32,832 nucleotides of DNA from Candidatus Corynebacterium intestinavium (GCA_019120635.1 DWUR01000064.1:1-32832); one strand, 5' to 3'. Positions 1-8,138 are shown, counted from the stretch's first letter. Translations and numbers: made by a program. The notes: generated by a model from the sequence alone, not told the origin.

Positions 1-965
1 CCTACGAGGGCAACTACTCCACCTACCTGGAGACCAAGGCCAAGCGTCTCGAGGTCGCGGGTAAGAAGGACGCCAAGCTGCAGAAGCGCCTGAAGGAGGA
101 GCTGGCCTGGGTCCGCTCCGGCGCGAAGGCCCGCCAGGCGAAGAACAAGGCCCGCCTCGAGCGCTACGAGGAGATGGCTGCGGAGGCCGAGCAGTACCGC
201 AAGCTGGACTTCGAGGAGATCCAGATCCCGACCCCGCCGCGCCTGGGCAACCAGGTCGTGGAGGTCAAGAACCTCACCAAGGGCTTCGGCGACCGCGTCC
301 TGATCAAGGATCTCTCCTTCACCCTGCCGCGTAACGGCATCGTGGGCGTTATCGGCCCGAACGGTGTTGGTAAGACGACGCTGTTCAAGACTATCGTTGG
401 CCTGGAGGAGCCGGACTCCGGCGAGGTCAAGGTCGGTTCCACCGTGCAGCTGAGCTACGTGGACCAGAACCGCGAGAACATCGACCCGGAGAAGACCGTG
501 TGGGAGGTCGTCTCCGACGGCCTGGACTACATCGTCGTCGGCCAGAATGAGATGCCGTCCCGCGCATACCTCTCCGCATTCGGATTCAAGGGTGCGGACC
601 AGCAGAAGCCGTCCAAGGTGCTTTCCGGTGGTGAGCGCAACCGACTGAACCTCGCGCTGACCCTGAAGCAGGGCGGCAACCTGATCCTGCTGGATGAGCC
701 GACCAACGACCTCGACGTCGAGACCCTCGGCTCCCTGGAGAACGCGCTGCAGAAGTTCCCGGGCTGCGCAGTCGTGATTTCCCACGACCGCTGGTTCCTG
801 GACCGCACCTGCACCCACATCCTCGCCTGGGAGGGCAACGTTGCTGAGGGCCAGTGGTACTGGTTCGAGGGCAACTTCGAGGACTACGAGAAGAACAAGG
901 TCGAGCGCCTCGGCCCGGAGGCGGCACGTCCGTCCCGCGTCACACACCGCCGCCTGACCCGCTAG
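1..965 (+). CDS. ettA: Energy-dependent translational throttle protein EttA (ABC-F ATPase), 5'-truncated
   Basis: The reading frame is open from base 3, so the start lies outside the window. The visible part begins just after the first ABC domain with YEGNYSTYLETKAKRLE, then a charged helical linker rich in Lys/Glu/Arg (the ABC-F interdomain linker, which contacts P-site tRNA in EttA). A complete second ABC domain follows: Walker A GPNGVGKTT, signature LSGGERNRL, Walker B LILLDEPTNDLD and the H-loop SHDRWFLDR. No membrane segments are present, as expected for a soluble ABC-F protein. EttA binds the ribosomal E site and gates entry into elongation according to the ATP/ADP ratio. The C-terminus is short (RPSRVTHRRLTR) and basic. 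A 6-bp hairpin at 968-983 follows the stop without a T-run. The assignment to EttA rather than another ABC-F protein rests on the linker sequence and the end of the protein. Confidence 0.95.
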   Translation, partial: YEGNYSTYLETKAKRLEVAGKKDAKLQKRLKEELAWVRSGAKARQAKNKARLERYEEMAAEAEQYRKLDFEEIQIPTPPRLGNQVVEVKNLTKGFGDRVLIKDLSFTLPRNGIVGVIGPNGVGKTTLFKTIVGLEEPDSGEVKVGSTVQLSYVDQNRENIDPEKTVWEVVSDGLDYIVVGQNEMPSRAYLSAFGFKGADQQKPSKVLSGGERNRLNLALTLKQGGNLILLDEPTNDLDVETLGSLENALQKFPGCAVVISHDRWFLDRTCTHILAWEGNVAEGQWYWFEGNFEDYEKNKVERLGPEAARPSRVTHRRLTR

Positions 966-1020
966 GCGCTTAGCCTACTAAGCAGGGGCTTTGCCCTCGC
1001 GCTGTACTAGCGTGGGCGGT

Positions 1021-2046
1021 ATGACCTCTCTGCGTTCAATCTCCGATACCCCCATTGCCGAGCTGCCCGGCTATCAGCGCAACTTCGCGCCCGGCCGGCT
1101 TTCGGTGGGGCTTTCCCTGCCCATCGGGCGCCGCGATAGCGGGCACCCCGCGGGAGTAGCCAGCACAGCAGGATCGGAGAGCAGCGCAGACCCCGCCGCC
1201 GACCTCGCCGAACAGCTCCGCCTGATTCGACTCGCCGAGGACGGCGGCTTTTCTGCTGTCTGGGCACGCGACATCCCCTTGAGTGTGGAGACCTTCGGCG
1301 ACGACGGGCAGGTCTACGACCCCTGGATGTACCTCAGCTACATCGCGGCGCAGACCTCGAGGATTGCGCTGGGGACCGCGGCGATCGTCGTCCCCTTCCA
1401 GCACCCCCTGCTGATGGCCAAGCGGGCCGCAAGCCTGGACCGCTTGAGTGGCGGGCGTTTCCTCATGGGGATCGCCACCGGCGACCGCCCGGAGGAGTTC
1501 CCCGCCTTCAACCAGGAGCAGGGTGCCAGGGACGAACGCTTCCGCGAACACCTCGCCGTCTACACCAGGGCACTGCGCACCAGCATGCGACCGATCCGCT
1601 GGTCCGAGGGCAAGGTTGGCGGGGCCGAGGTGCTCCCGAAGCCCACCGCCCACCATGTGCCGGTGCTGGCCACCGGCTCCTGCCAGCAGACCCTGGAGTG
1701 GAAAGCCGAGCACACCGACGGCTGGTTCATGTACCACAAGGGACTAGCGATCCAGCAGAAGAACGTCGGGCAGTGGCGCGCAGCCGTCGCCGACGTTTGC
1801 GGGGAAGGGGCCTTCAAACCCTTCCTGGAGGCGATGTGGATTGACCTGCACGAGGACCCGGACGCCCCCGCCCAGGGCGGAACCTTCGGCTACCGGCTCG
1901 GGCGAAACAACCTGGTCACGCTCCTCAACTCCCAGCGGGAGATCGGGATCAACCACGTCAGCATCAACCTGCTGGGTGCCACAAGCCGGGCAGGCGAGCA
2001 GATCGAAGAGATCGCCGAATACGTCCTCCCGAAGGTGACCGGATAG
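1021..2046 (+). CDS. Luciferase-like (LLM class) flavin-dependent oxidoreductase
   Basis: A 341-residue protein of the bacterial luciferase-like TIM-barrel family, which uses reduced FMN or F420 to oxidise a small substrate. Family hallmarks are an N-terminal strand (LSVGLSLPIG), the helix LAEQLRLIRLAEDGGFSAVWARD, the core LGTAAIVVPFQHPLLMAKRAASLDRLSGGRFLMGIATGDRPEEFPAF, and the later VPVLATGSCQQTLEWKAEHTDGW. It most resembles the BA3436-type luciferase-like oxidoreductases; the true substrate and cofactor cannot be read. The frame stays open upstream to a TTG at 991, but ATG 1021 is preferred because the extra ten residues do not resemble the family. No good Shine-Dalgarno sequence precedes it. 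An imperfect -10-like TACTAG (1005-1010) lies 10 nt before the ATG. The gene is followed by rtcB after about 70 nt. Confidence 0.85.
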   Translation: MTSLRSISDTPIAELPGYQRNFAPGRLSVGLSLPIGRRDSGHPAGVASTAGSESSADPAADLAEQLRLIRLAEDGGFSAVWARDIPLSVETFGDDGQVYDPWMYLSYIAAQTSRIALGTAAIVVPFQHPLLMAKRAASLDRLSGGRFLMGIATGDRPEEFPAFNQEQGARDERFREHLAVYTRALRTSMRPIRWSEGKVGGAEVLPKPTAHHVPVLATGSCQQTLEWKAEHTDGWFMYHKGLAIQQKNVGQWRAAVADVCGEGAFKPFLEAMWIDLHEDPDAPAQGGTFGYRLGRNNLVTLLNSQREIGINHVSINLLGATSRAGEQIEEIAEYVLPKVTG

Positions 2047-2076
2047 CCCCTGGGAACGCAACAGACGTCCCGCGAA

Positions 2077-2094
2077 GAGCGGAAACTACCGCTC
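2077..2094 (+). other. Short perfect hairpin in the rtcB leader
   Basis: GAGCGG (2077-2082) and CCGCTC (2089-2094) form a perfect 6-bp stem around a 6-nt loop, directly upstream of the A/G-rich ribosome binding site of rtcB. It has no T-run, so it is not an obvious terminator. It could separate the upstream gene's transcript end from rtcB or stabilise a 5' end; both are inference. Confidence 0.4.
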
Positions 2095-2115
2095 ACAGAA
2101 AAAGGAAGGAAAACC

Positions 2116-3324
2116 GTGCCGAAGAAGATCGCGCCCCGCGTCCTATCCTGGGCATCCATCCTCGACGAGGGCACCGAACAGCAGGCCATCGACTTGGCCA
2201 CGCTGCCGATCGTCACCCCGCACGTCGCACTCATGCCGGACGCGCACTTCGGTATGGGGAGTGCGGTCGGCACCGTCATCCCGACCGAAGGTGCGGTCAT
2301 CCCGGCGGCCGTCGGCGTGGACATCGGCTGTGGCATGATCGCCGCCCGCACGAAGTACACCGAAGCAGACATCGCCGACCTGGATCTTGTCGCACTGCGT
2401 GACGAGCTGGAGCGCGCGATTCCGCTCTCGCCGGGCAACTACAACAAGAAGATCCACCTGGACCACACCGCACGCCGGATCGCGGAACTGGCGGAGCACG
2501 CCGAGCGCGATGGGGTGGATCTATCCCACTCCCCGAAGTGGCGCGAGCAGCTCGGCTCCCTGGGCGGCAGCAACCACTTCATTGAGCTGTGCATCGACGA
2601 GCTGGACCGGGTCTGGTGCTTCCTGCACTCCGGCTCCCGCGGAGTGGGCAACAAGATCGCCCAGAAGCACATCCGGATCGCCCAGCAGCAATGCGCCGAG
2701 GCAGGCATCGAGCTGCCGCACCGCGACCACGCCTACCTGCGGGAGGGCACCCCGGCATTCGATCAATACATCGCCGAGCTGCACTGGGCGCAATCCTTCG
2801 CCCTGGCCAACCGCGAGGAGATGATGGACCGCTTCGTCGACCAGCTGGCCCGCGCGATGGGGGAGCAGGGCGCGACGGGGCTGGGCAACGCTGCTGAAAA
2901 TGGCGCGGTGGAAGTCGAGCGCATCAACACCCACCACAACTACACCGAACCCGTGGCGATCGACGGGAACACGCTGTGGTTGACCCGCAAGGGTGCGATC
3001 AACGCGGAAGCTGGTCGCCCAGGCCTTATCCCCGGAAGCATGGGTGCGCGCTCCTACGTCACCCGCGGTAGGGGGAAGCCGCAGGCTTTCTGGTCGGCCC
3101 CGCACGGCGCCGGCCGGGTGCTTTCGCGCCGGGCAGCGAAGAAGCGCTATACCGCTGAGGATCTCGACCAGCGGATGTCCGGCATCGTCTACCGGTCGGG
3201 CGCGGCGTGGGTGGATGAGATCCCGGATGCCTATAAGCCCATCGATCAGGTCATGGCGGACGCCCGCGATCTGGTCGAGGTCGTCCACGAGCTGCGCCAG
3301 GTGCTGAACCTCAAGGGCACATAG
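2116..3324 (+). CDS. rtcB: RNA-splicing ligase RtcB
   Basis: A 402-residue RtcB, the GTP- and Mn-dependent ligase that joins RNA 2',3'-cyclic phosphate or 3'-phosphate ends to 5'-OH ends. Conserved metal and catalytic motifs are all present: GVDIGCGM (Asp69, Cys72), GSLGGSNHFIEL (His154), HSGSRGVG (His171), INTHHNY (His274), GSMGARSYV, and SAPHGAGRVLSRR, whose His330 is the expected guanylylated residue. The length matches the usual bacterial enzyme. The start is GTG 2116, chosen because AAAGGAAGGA (2101-2110) ends five bases upstream and the protein then begins MPKKIAPRVLSW as in the family. No archease, RtcA cyclase or RtcR regulator is nearby, so its role here (RNA repair or tRNA/rRNA healing) is open. 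It has its own strong ribosome binding site. Confidence 0.95.
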   Translation: MPKKIAPRVLSWASILDEGTEQQAIDLATLPIVTPHVALMPDAHFGMGSAVGTVIPTEGAVIPAAVGVDIGCGMIAARTKYTEADIADLDLVALRDELERAIPLSPGNYNKKIHLDHTARRIAELAEHAERDGVDLSHSPKWREQLGSLGGSNHFIELCIDELDRVWCFLHSGSRGVGNKIAQKHIRIAQQQCAEAGIELPHRDHAYLREGTPAFDQYIAELHWAQSFALANREEMMDRFVDQLARAMGEQGATGLGNAAENGAVEVERINTHHNYTEPVAIDGNTLWLTRKGAINAEAGRPGLIPGSMGARSYVTRGRGKPQAFWSAPHGAGRVLSRRAAKKRYTAEDLDQRMSGIVYRSGAAWVDEIPDAYKPIDQVMADARDLVEVVHELRQVLNLKGT

Positions 3325-3339
3325 CCACGGGCGTGTAGT

Positions 3340-3345
3340 TAGGCT
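3340..3345 (+). promoter_or_regulatory. -10 element TAGGCT of a probable leaderless promoter
   Basis: TAGGCT fits the actinobacterial TAnnnT -10 pattern and ends seven bases before ATG 3353, so transcription would start at or next to the start codon. No Shine-Dalgarno sequence is present in the intervening GGTGGCC. Confidence 0.65.
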
Positions 3346-3352
3346 GGTGGCC

Positions 3353-4135
3353 ATGACTGTGCAGCTAAAAATGGTGAACAAGGCCCCGCGCTCCGTGGCG
3401 CGTCGAATCGCAAGTGTGGCGGAGCGGGTGCTGAGCATGGACCCCGAGGCGCTCGCTCGGCTGCGCCCATTGCCGGGTGGCTTGGACATTTTCTTCTCGA
3501 CGCCGTTGGGTTGCGCGCTCAGCCAGCGCTTGCCCGGGGCGGGGCTTGACGGAAAGGACGACGACGGCGACTCGACCGTCGTGCGCGCCGCCGCACTGAA
3601 GGATGCGCTGCAGCAGTGGGTTGATACCGCAAGCGCTGATGCGGGGGCGAAAGAATCCGCAGCTACCTTCGATCTCGGTAGCAGCGTGGACATGATGTGG
3701 CTGGGCGCCCTGCCACCCGTCAGGGGCTTTCAGCTGGTGGATTGGGTGCCCGCCGAGGTGCTGCGGGAGGTTTACCGCGAGATGGAGGAGGAGCACGAGC
3801 TGCGCGGTGGGCCCGCGGGGCTGGCCCCTTCGATGCTGGACCAGGAGCTGGTGGAGGTCACCAGCGAGGCTGGGGAGGGGGCTTCCGAGGCGACCTCGAA
3901 TAGAAATTCGGCTGGGGGAGCTGCGCCCCAGCTGGTGAATATCACCGGCCGGATGGTCGTCACGGCCGGGGCGACGGGCATCATCAGCCCACCGCCGGCG
4001 GCGCTGCAGGAGAAGTACCCGGGGCGCCAACTCGACGTGGTGCGGGTGGCTGCCACCGGATCCTGGATCCGGCTGGATGGGGTCTTCGGTACCCTCTATG
4101 CGCCGCGTCCCGGGGGACTGGCGCGTCTACCTTAG
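3353..4135 (+). CDS. Conserved hypothetical protein (function unknown)
   Basis: I do not recognise this 260-residue protein. It begins with a basic helix (VNKAPRSVARRIASVAERVLSMDPEALARL), has a Gly/hydrophobic patch GGLDIFFSTPLGCALS near residue 45, an acidic loop DGKDDDGDS, a middle part with WLGALPPVRGFQLVDWVPAEVLREVYREMEEE, a low-complexity Ser/Glu/Gly linker around residues 165-190, and an ordered C-terminal segment with NITGRMVVTAGATGIISPPP. No signal peptide, membrane segment or catalytic motif is visible. ATG 3353 is preferred over the in-frame GTG 3347 because TAGGCT at 3340-3345 positions a leaderless start. It converges on glbO and the two stop codons overlap by four bases. Confidence 0.7.
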   Translation: MTVQLKMVNKAPRSVARRIASVAERVLSMDPEALARLRPLPGGLDIFFSTPLGCALSQRLPGAGLDGKDDDGDSTVVRAAALKDALQQWVDTASADAGAKESAATFDLGSSVDMMWLGALPPVRGFQLVDWVPAEVLREVYREMEEEHELRGGPAGLAPSMLDQELVEVTSEAGEGASEATSNRNSAGGAAPQLVNITGRMVVTAGATGIISPPPAALQEKYPGRQLDVVRVAATGSWIRLDGVFGTLYAPRPGGLARLP

Positions 4136-4542
4136 GCGTCCCAGGAGCGTCCGGAGCGCATGGTCGGCTCGTTGACCAGCATCTGCGCTACTCGCTCCAT
4201 GTGATCCCACATCGCGGCCCGGTGCTCGGCCGGCAGGGTCTTCTCGTCCACGGTCTCCATGGCATTAGCCATGAGTTCCAGCCAGCGGTCACGAGCCGCC
4301 TCGTCGATGTGGAACTGGGCGTGGCGCATCCGCAGCCGGGGGTGGCCGCGCTTCTCGTTGAAGGTTTCCGGCCCGCCCCAGTACTGCGCGAGGAACCAGC
4401 GGAGGCGATCCTCGGCGCCCGCCAGGTCATCGGCTGGGTACATAGGCCCCAGGATGTCGTCGTCCTTCACCTGCTTATAAAACTCGGACACGATGGTGCG
4501 GAAGGTTTCCTCGCCCCCAACTGCATCATAAAAAGTGCCCAT
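4132..4542 (-). CDS. glbO: Group II truncated haemoglobin (trHbO type)
   Basis: A 136-residue haem protein of the 2-on-2 globin fold. Key haem-pocket residues are visible: Tyr22 (B10) in EFYKQV, Tyr35 (CD1) in GPMYPADDL, the proximal His74 (F8) in RMRHAQFHI, and Trp87 (G8) in RDRWLELM. The motif FLAQYWGGP is typical of the group. These positions run nearly one-for-one with mycobacterial trHbO (128 residues), a high-oxygen-affinity haemoglobin linked to oxygen or NO/peroxide chemistry at the membrane. Its exact role here is inferred. The start at 4542 is preceded in its own direction by GAGGAACA and by TAAGTT (4551-4556), so either a Shine-Dalgarno-led or a leaderless start is possible. It is convergent with the upstream hypothetical gene and followed on the same strand by nothing that looks cotranscribed. 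Confidence 0.95.
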   Translation of the reverse strand: MGTFYDAVGGEETFRTIVSEFYKQVKDDDILGPMYPADDLAGAEDRLRWFLAQYWGGPETFNEKRGHPRLRMRHAQFHIDEAARDRWLELMANAMETVDEKTLPAEHRAAMWDHMERVAQMLVNEPTMRSGRSWDA

Positions 4543-4550
4543 TGTTCCTC

Positions 4551-4556
4551 AACTTA
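4551..4556 (-). promoter_or_regulatory. Candidate -10 (TAAGTT) for glbO
   Basis: On the minus strand TAAGTT lies eight bases before the glbO ATG, the same spacing seen at several other genes in this window. A GAGGA sequence in the spacer means a conventional ribosome binding site with a more distant promoter cannot be excluded. Confidence 0.4.
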
Positions 4557-4677
4557 TCCTCTCTGGGGTGCCCATCATTCGGGCCACCCATCGGTGCACG
4601 CGAACGGGGCCGGAGCCCCGCCGCGGCTGGTTCTTTCCCTCCGAGACTAGCGTTTTCCCGGCTGGAGCTGCGGGCCG

Positions 4678-7341
4678 CTACTCGGCGTCGAAGGCCTGGG
4701 CGGCCTTGGCACGAGCCACCCGGTCGCGGCCCTCCCGCAGGGTGCGGCGCAGTCCGGCTGGAGTATCCGCAGCCTCGATCAGCTCGGCGACCTGACGGTC
4801 CGTCTCCGCGCTGAGGTCCCAGGCCGGATAGATGCCGGAGAGGGTACGCAGCGCCATCTCCGGGCTGAGCTCCTCCCACAGGCGGGCGGCATTGGCCACA
4901 TAGCTAGCCCCGAAGGGCTTCAGCAGCTCGCCCTGACCAACACGGGTCAGCCCCGCCATGCGGTGGCGCAGCGCGAGGTTGGAAAGCTGCGGGCCACGCT
5001 GCGTGATCTCCTCCCACACAGCGGCCTTGACCTCGGCGGTCGGGACAGCCGAGCGTGCCTCCAGCGCCAGCATCGCACCGGACGAGGATGCATCGCGGGC
5101 TTCCTCCTCTGCGATCCGCGCGTCCACCTGCTCTTCAGTCTCCCCACTGTCGTCCTGGCTAGCGGCCAGCGCGATGAGGAACTGCCAGCGCAGGTCCTGG
5201 TCAATATCCAGCCCCGGCGCATAGTCCGCTGCAGCCCCGCCAAGCAGCTCCTGCAGGATCTGGGCGGACTCGGTGCTGTGGACGCTGTGTGCAAACGCGC
5301 GGGCCAAGGCCAGCTGCGCCTGGCCCGTGGTTTCCTTCATGCCGCGCAGGAAGGCCTCGCGCAGCAGTTCCCAGCCCTGCTCGCGCCACTGCGGGGTAGC
5401 GTAGGTGCTCACCGCCACGCGGGACTGCGCGAGAACCTGCTCCAGCACCGCCATCTCGGTCTCCGCGACCGCACCGCGGGCAACGAGTGCCACGAAGTCA
5501 CGGGCGCGCATCTGCGCATTTCGGGTCATGTTCCAGGCCGCGGACCAGATCAGGGAACGCGGCATCGGGTCTGCGATCGCGGTGATGTTCTCGGTCGCCA
5601 CCTTCAGGGAGTCGGCGTCCAGCTCGATGAAGGCGTAGCTCAGGTCGTCGTCGTTGACGATGACGAGCTCGCCCGCCGGGGTTCCATCCAGCTCCGGGAT
5701 CGCGGTGGTCGGCCCAGCGACGTCGGCGTCCACGCGGGTGATGCGGCTGAGCTGCCCGTCGCCGTCGGTGCGGTAGATGCCGATGCCGATGCGGTGGGTA
5801 CGGGTTTCGCCGGCCCCCGGGGCCGCCCCGCTCTGCTCGACAGCGAAGTTCCGGTAAGCGCCATCGACGACATCGAAGCTGGCCTTGAGCGTGTTGATGC
5901 CGGTGGTCTTCAGCCACTGATCAGCCCAGTCCGAGAGGTCCCGGCCGCTGGAGCGCTCCAGTGCGGAGAGCAAATCGTCGAAGGTGGCGTTCTCCCAGGC
6001 GTGTGCCGCGAAGTGGGTGCGCACCCCGGCGAAGAAGGCCTCCAGGCCCACGTAGGCGGCCAGCTGCTTGAGCACGCTCGCGCCCTTGGCGTAGGTGATT
6101 CCGTCAAAGTTGGCGTCCACGGTGACGATATCGGAGGCGTCGGTGAACACCGGGTGGGTGGTGGAGAGCTGGTCCTGGGCATAGGCCCAGGCCTTCTCCT
6201 TATTGCCGAAGGTCACCCACGCGGTGTCGAAGCGGGTGGCATTCGCCTGGCTCATGGCGGCCGACCAGGTGGCGAAGGACTCGTTAAGCCACAGGTCATC
6301 CCACCAGGTCATCGTGACCAGGTCGCCGAACCACATGTGCGCCAGCTCGTGGAGGATTGTGTCCGCGCGGCGCTCGTACTCATAGTGGCTGGCCGCAGAC
6401 CGGAAGACGTACTCGTCGCGGATCGTCACCACACCGGCGTTCTCCATCGCGCCCATGTTGTACTCCGGGCAGAACACCTGGTCGTACTTGTAGAAGGGAT
6501 AAGCGATGCCGAAGTGTTCGGAGTAGTAGTCGAAGCCCTGTTTCGTGACGGTGAACAGTTCCTCGGCGTCCAGGTGCTCGGCCAGGGACTGCCGGCAGTA
6601 TAGACCCAGCGGCACGGTCTGGGAGCCGCTGTTCTGGATCTCGCCCCGGGTGCGCGCCTCCACCAGCGCATCGTCGGAGGTCTCCGGGTGGGCGGTGATC
6701 TCGCCACGCCACACGTCGGTGACCTCGTGCCACGGCCCTACACAGAAGGCGATCAGGTAGGTGGACAGCAGGTAGTCCACCTCCGCGCGGTGAACCACCG
6801 TGTCGCCCTCGAGCTCGGCCGCAACGACGGTATTCGTCACCACGCGCCATGGCTGTGGTGTGCGCACGCTCAGCGAGTAGGTGGCCTTGATATCCGGCTG
6901 GTCGAAGCAGGCGAAGACGCGCTTGGCGTCGGCGGTCTCGAACTGGGAGTAGAGGTAAATATTGCCGTCCGCGGGGTCCTGGAAGCGGTGCAGGCCCTCG
7001 CCGGTGACGGAGTAATCGCCCAGGGCGTCCACCACCAGCTGGTGCTCGCCCGCGGCAAGATCGGCAAGGACGATGCCCGCGGTGGCGTTGTAGTCGCCGG
7101 TCCCGATGGCCTGCTCGGTGATGTCCTTCCCATCGAGGTGGACGGAGTTCACCTGGCGCGCCCGGAAATCCACGAAGGTGGAACCAGCACCAGAGCGGAA
7201 GTCGATCGTGGTGCGGCTCGGGAACTGCTCGCGCTGCATATCCTCGCCGGCAGAAAGGTCCAGCTCCACGGTGTAGTGGACCTTGGAGATCAGCTCGGCG
7301 CGAGCCTGAGCTTCGGTCTGAGTGAGATTCGTTGAGGTCAT
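4678..7341 (-). CDS. pepN: Aminopeptidase N (M1 family zinc metallopeptidase)
   Basis: An 887-residue cytoplasmic aminopeptidase that removes N-terminal residues from peptides in the last steps of protein turnover. Sequence hallmarks: substrate-anchoring GAMEN (residues 297-301), zinc-binding HELAHMWFGD (HExxH 331-335) with the third ligand Glu354 in WLNES, and YWDDLW-like MTWWDDLW between them. The C-terminal half is the helical ERAP1-like domain with a long acidic insert. Length agrees with mycobacterial PepN (about 860). The open frame extends another 243 codons upstream, but ATG 7341 is the start: the protein then begins as the family does, and the upstream extension is antisense to the real gene at 7480. 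On the minus strand TAGGGT ends seven bases before ATG, indicating a leaderless mRNA. It is divergent from the thioredoxin-fold gene. Confidence 0.97.
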   Translation of the reverse strand: MTSTNLTQTEAQARAELISKVHYTVELDLSAGEDMQREQFPSRTTIDFRSGAGSTFVDFRARQVNSVHLDGKDITEQAIGTGDYNATAGIVLADLAAGEHQLVVDALGDYSVTGEGLHRFQDPADGNIYLYSQFETADAKRVFACFDQPDIKATYSLSVRTPQPWRVVTNTVVAAELEGDTVVHRAEVDYLLSTYLIAFCVGPWHEVTDVWRGEITAHPETSDDALVEARTRGEIQNSGSQTVPLGLYCRQSLAEHLDAEELFTVTKQGFDYYSEHFGIAYPFYKYDQVFCPEYNMGAMENAGVVTIRDEYVFRSAASHYEYERRADTILHELAHMWFGDLVTMTWWDDLWLNESFATWSAAMSQANATRFDTAWVTFGNKEKAWAYAQDQLSTTHPVFTDASDIVTVDANFDGITYAKGASVLKQLAAYVGLEAFFAGVRTHFAAHAWENATFDDLLSALERSSGRDLSDWADQWLKTTGINTLKASFDVVDGAYRNFAVEQSGAAPGAGETRTHRIGIGIYRTDGDGQLSRITRVDADVAGPTTAIPELDGTPAGELVIVNDDDLSYAFIELDADSLKVATENITAIADPMPRSLIWSAAWNMTRNAQMRARDFVALVARGAVAETEMAVLEQVLAQSRVAVSTYATPQWREQGWELLREAFLRGMKETTGQAQLALARAFAHSVHSTESAQILQELLGGAAADYAPGLDIDQDLRWQFLIALAASQDDSGETEEQVDARIAEEEARDASSSGAMLALEARSAVPTAEVKAAVWEEITQRGPQLSNLALRHRMAGLTRVGQGELLKPFGASYVANAARLWEELSPEMALRTLSGIYPAWDLSAETDRQVAELIEAADTPAGLRRTLREGRDRVARAKAAQAFDAE

Positions 7342-7348
7342 GCGCTCC

Positions 7349-7354
7349 ACCCTA
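7349..7354 (-). promoter_or_regulatory. -10 element TAGGGT of a probable leaderless pepN promoter
   Basis: Read on the minus strand, TAGGGT is followed by seven bases (GGAGCGC) and then the pepN ATG. This matches the spacing at the other leaderless candidates in the window. Confidence 0.6.
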
Positions 7355-7432
7355 CGCGCGGGTCCGGACTGGGATTTCCGCTCCTTGTGCCCGAGGGCGT
7401 CGTCGTGAAGAAAGTGGGAGAACAGCGAGATG

Positions 7433-7440
7433 TATACAGT
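7433..7440 (+). promoter_or_regulatory. Candidate -10 for the thioredoxin-fold gene (TATACAGT)
   Basis: TGTATACAGT at 7431-7440 contains an extended -10-like TATACA/TACAGT about 40 bases upstream of the GTG start, which has its own ribosome binding site. No clear -35 was identified. Confidence 0.4.
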
Positions 7441-7479
7441 GGCGGGAAGAACAGAAGAAGAAAAAGAAAGGAGCCCGCC

Positions 7480-8133
7480 GTGGCAACCACGAACGAGCTG
7501 AACATGTACTTCGACGTCACCTGCCCCTTCGCCTGGGTGACTAGCCGCTGGCTGCTGGAGGTCGAGAAGGTCCGCGACGTGAAGGTGAACTTCATCCCGA
7601 TGAGCCTGTCCGTCCTCAATGACGGCCGCGACCTCGACCCCGCCTACATGGACCGCATGGAGGCAGCCTGGGCACCGGCGCTGGCCGCTGCCGCGATCTA
7701 CACCAAGCACCCGGACCAGATCGCCGATTACTACACCCTGATGGGCGAGGCCATCCACGATGAGAACCGCGGCGAGCGGGATTACATCGGTTGCTACGAC
7801 GACCTCATCGCCGAGGTTGTTGAGAAGCTCGACCTGCCGGAGGGCTTCATCGATCGCATCGGGCTGCGTCCTCACGCCGAGAACGCATTCCTCGACGAGC
7901 TGAAGGAAACCCACCGGCGCGGCATCTCCCTTGTTGGCGACGAGGTCGGTACCCCGATCGTGGACATCGAGGGCCGCGGTTTCTTCGGTCCTGTGCTGAC
8001 CCGCGTGCCGAAGGGGGAGCAGGCAGGCGAGCTTTTCGACGCCTCCGTCACCCTGGGTAGCTACCCGCACTTCTTCGAGCTCAAGCGGACCCGCACGGAG
8101 GATCCGAGCGCCACGGAGACTGCGGTAGGCTAA
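7480..8133 (+). CDS. DsbA-fold thiol protein of the mycothiol-dependent Rv2466c type, with a CPFA active-site motif
   Basis: A 217-residue thioredoxin/DsbA-fold protein closely resembling mycobacterial Rv2466c, a mycothiol-dependent oxidoreductase/nitroreductase: N-terminal strand MYFDVTCPFAWVTSRWLLEVEKVRDVKVNF, then a helical insertion, then VGTPIVDIEGRGFFGPVLTRVPKGEQAGELFDASVTLGSYPHFFELKRTRTE, nearly a family fingerprint. The cis-proline loop is GTPIV. The family's CPWC active site is here Cys15-Pro-Phe-Ala18, so the second cysteine is missing and only a monothiol mechanism with mycothiol seems possible. The start is GTG 7480: AAAGGAG (7467-7473) lies six bases upstream and the protein then begins like the family. 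The stop overlaps the -10 of rpiB. A cytoplasmic location is inferred from the absence of a signal peptide. Confidence 0.9.
   Translation: MATTNELNMYFDVTCPFAWVTSRWLLEVEKVRDVKVNFIPMSLSVLNDGRDLDPAYMDRMEAAWAPALAAAAIYTKHPDQIADYYTLMGEAIHDENRGERDYIGCYDDLIAEVVEKLDLPEGFIDRIGLRPHAENAFLDELKETHRRGISLVGDEVGTPIVDIEGRGFFGPVLTRVPKGEQAGELFDASVTLGSYPHFFELKRTRTEDPSATETAVG
8126..8131 (+). promoter_or_regulatory. -10 element TAGGCT of a probable leaderless rpiB promoter
   Basis: TAGGCT overlaps the last codons and the first base of the stop codon of the preceding gene and ends seven bases before ATG 8139. AAGGA in the spacer is only two bases from ATG, too close to act as a Shine-Dalgarno sequence. Confidence 0.6.
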
Positions 8134-8138
8134 GGATC

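Noticed and set aside
4963..6603. A 546-codon plus-strand frame opposite pepN
   Set aside because: Shadow frame created by high GC at third positions of pepN.
7342..8070. Upstream extension of the pepN reading frame by 243 codons
   Set aside because: It is antisense to the real genes at 7480-8133; the family N-terminus and a -10 element mark ATG 7341 as the start.
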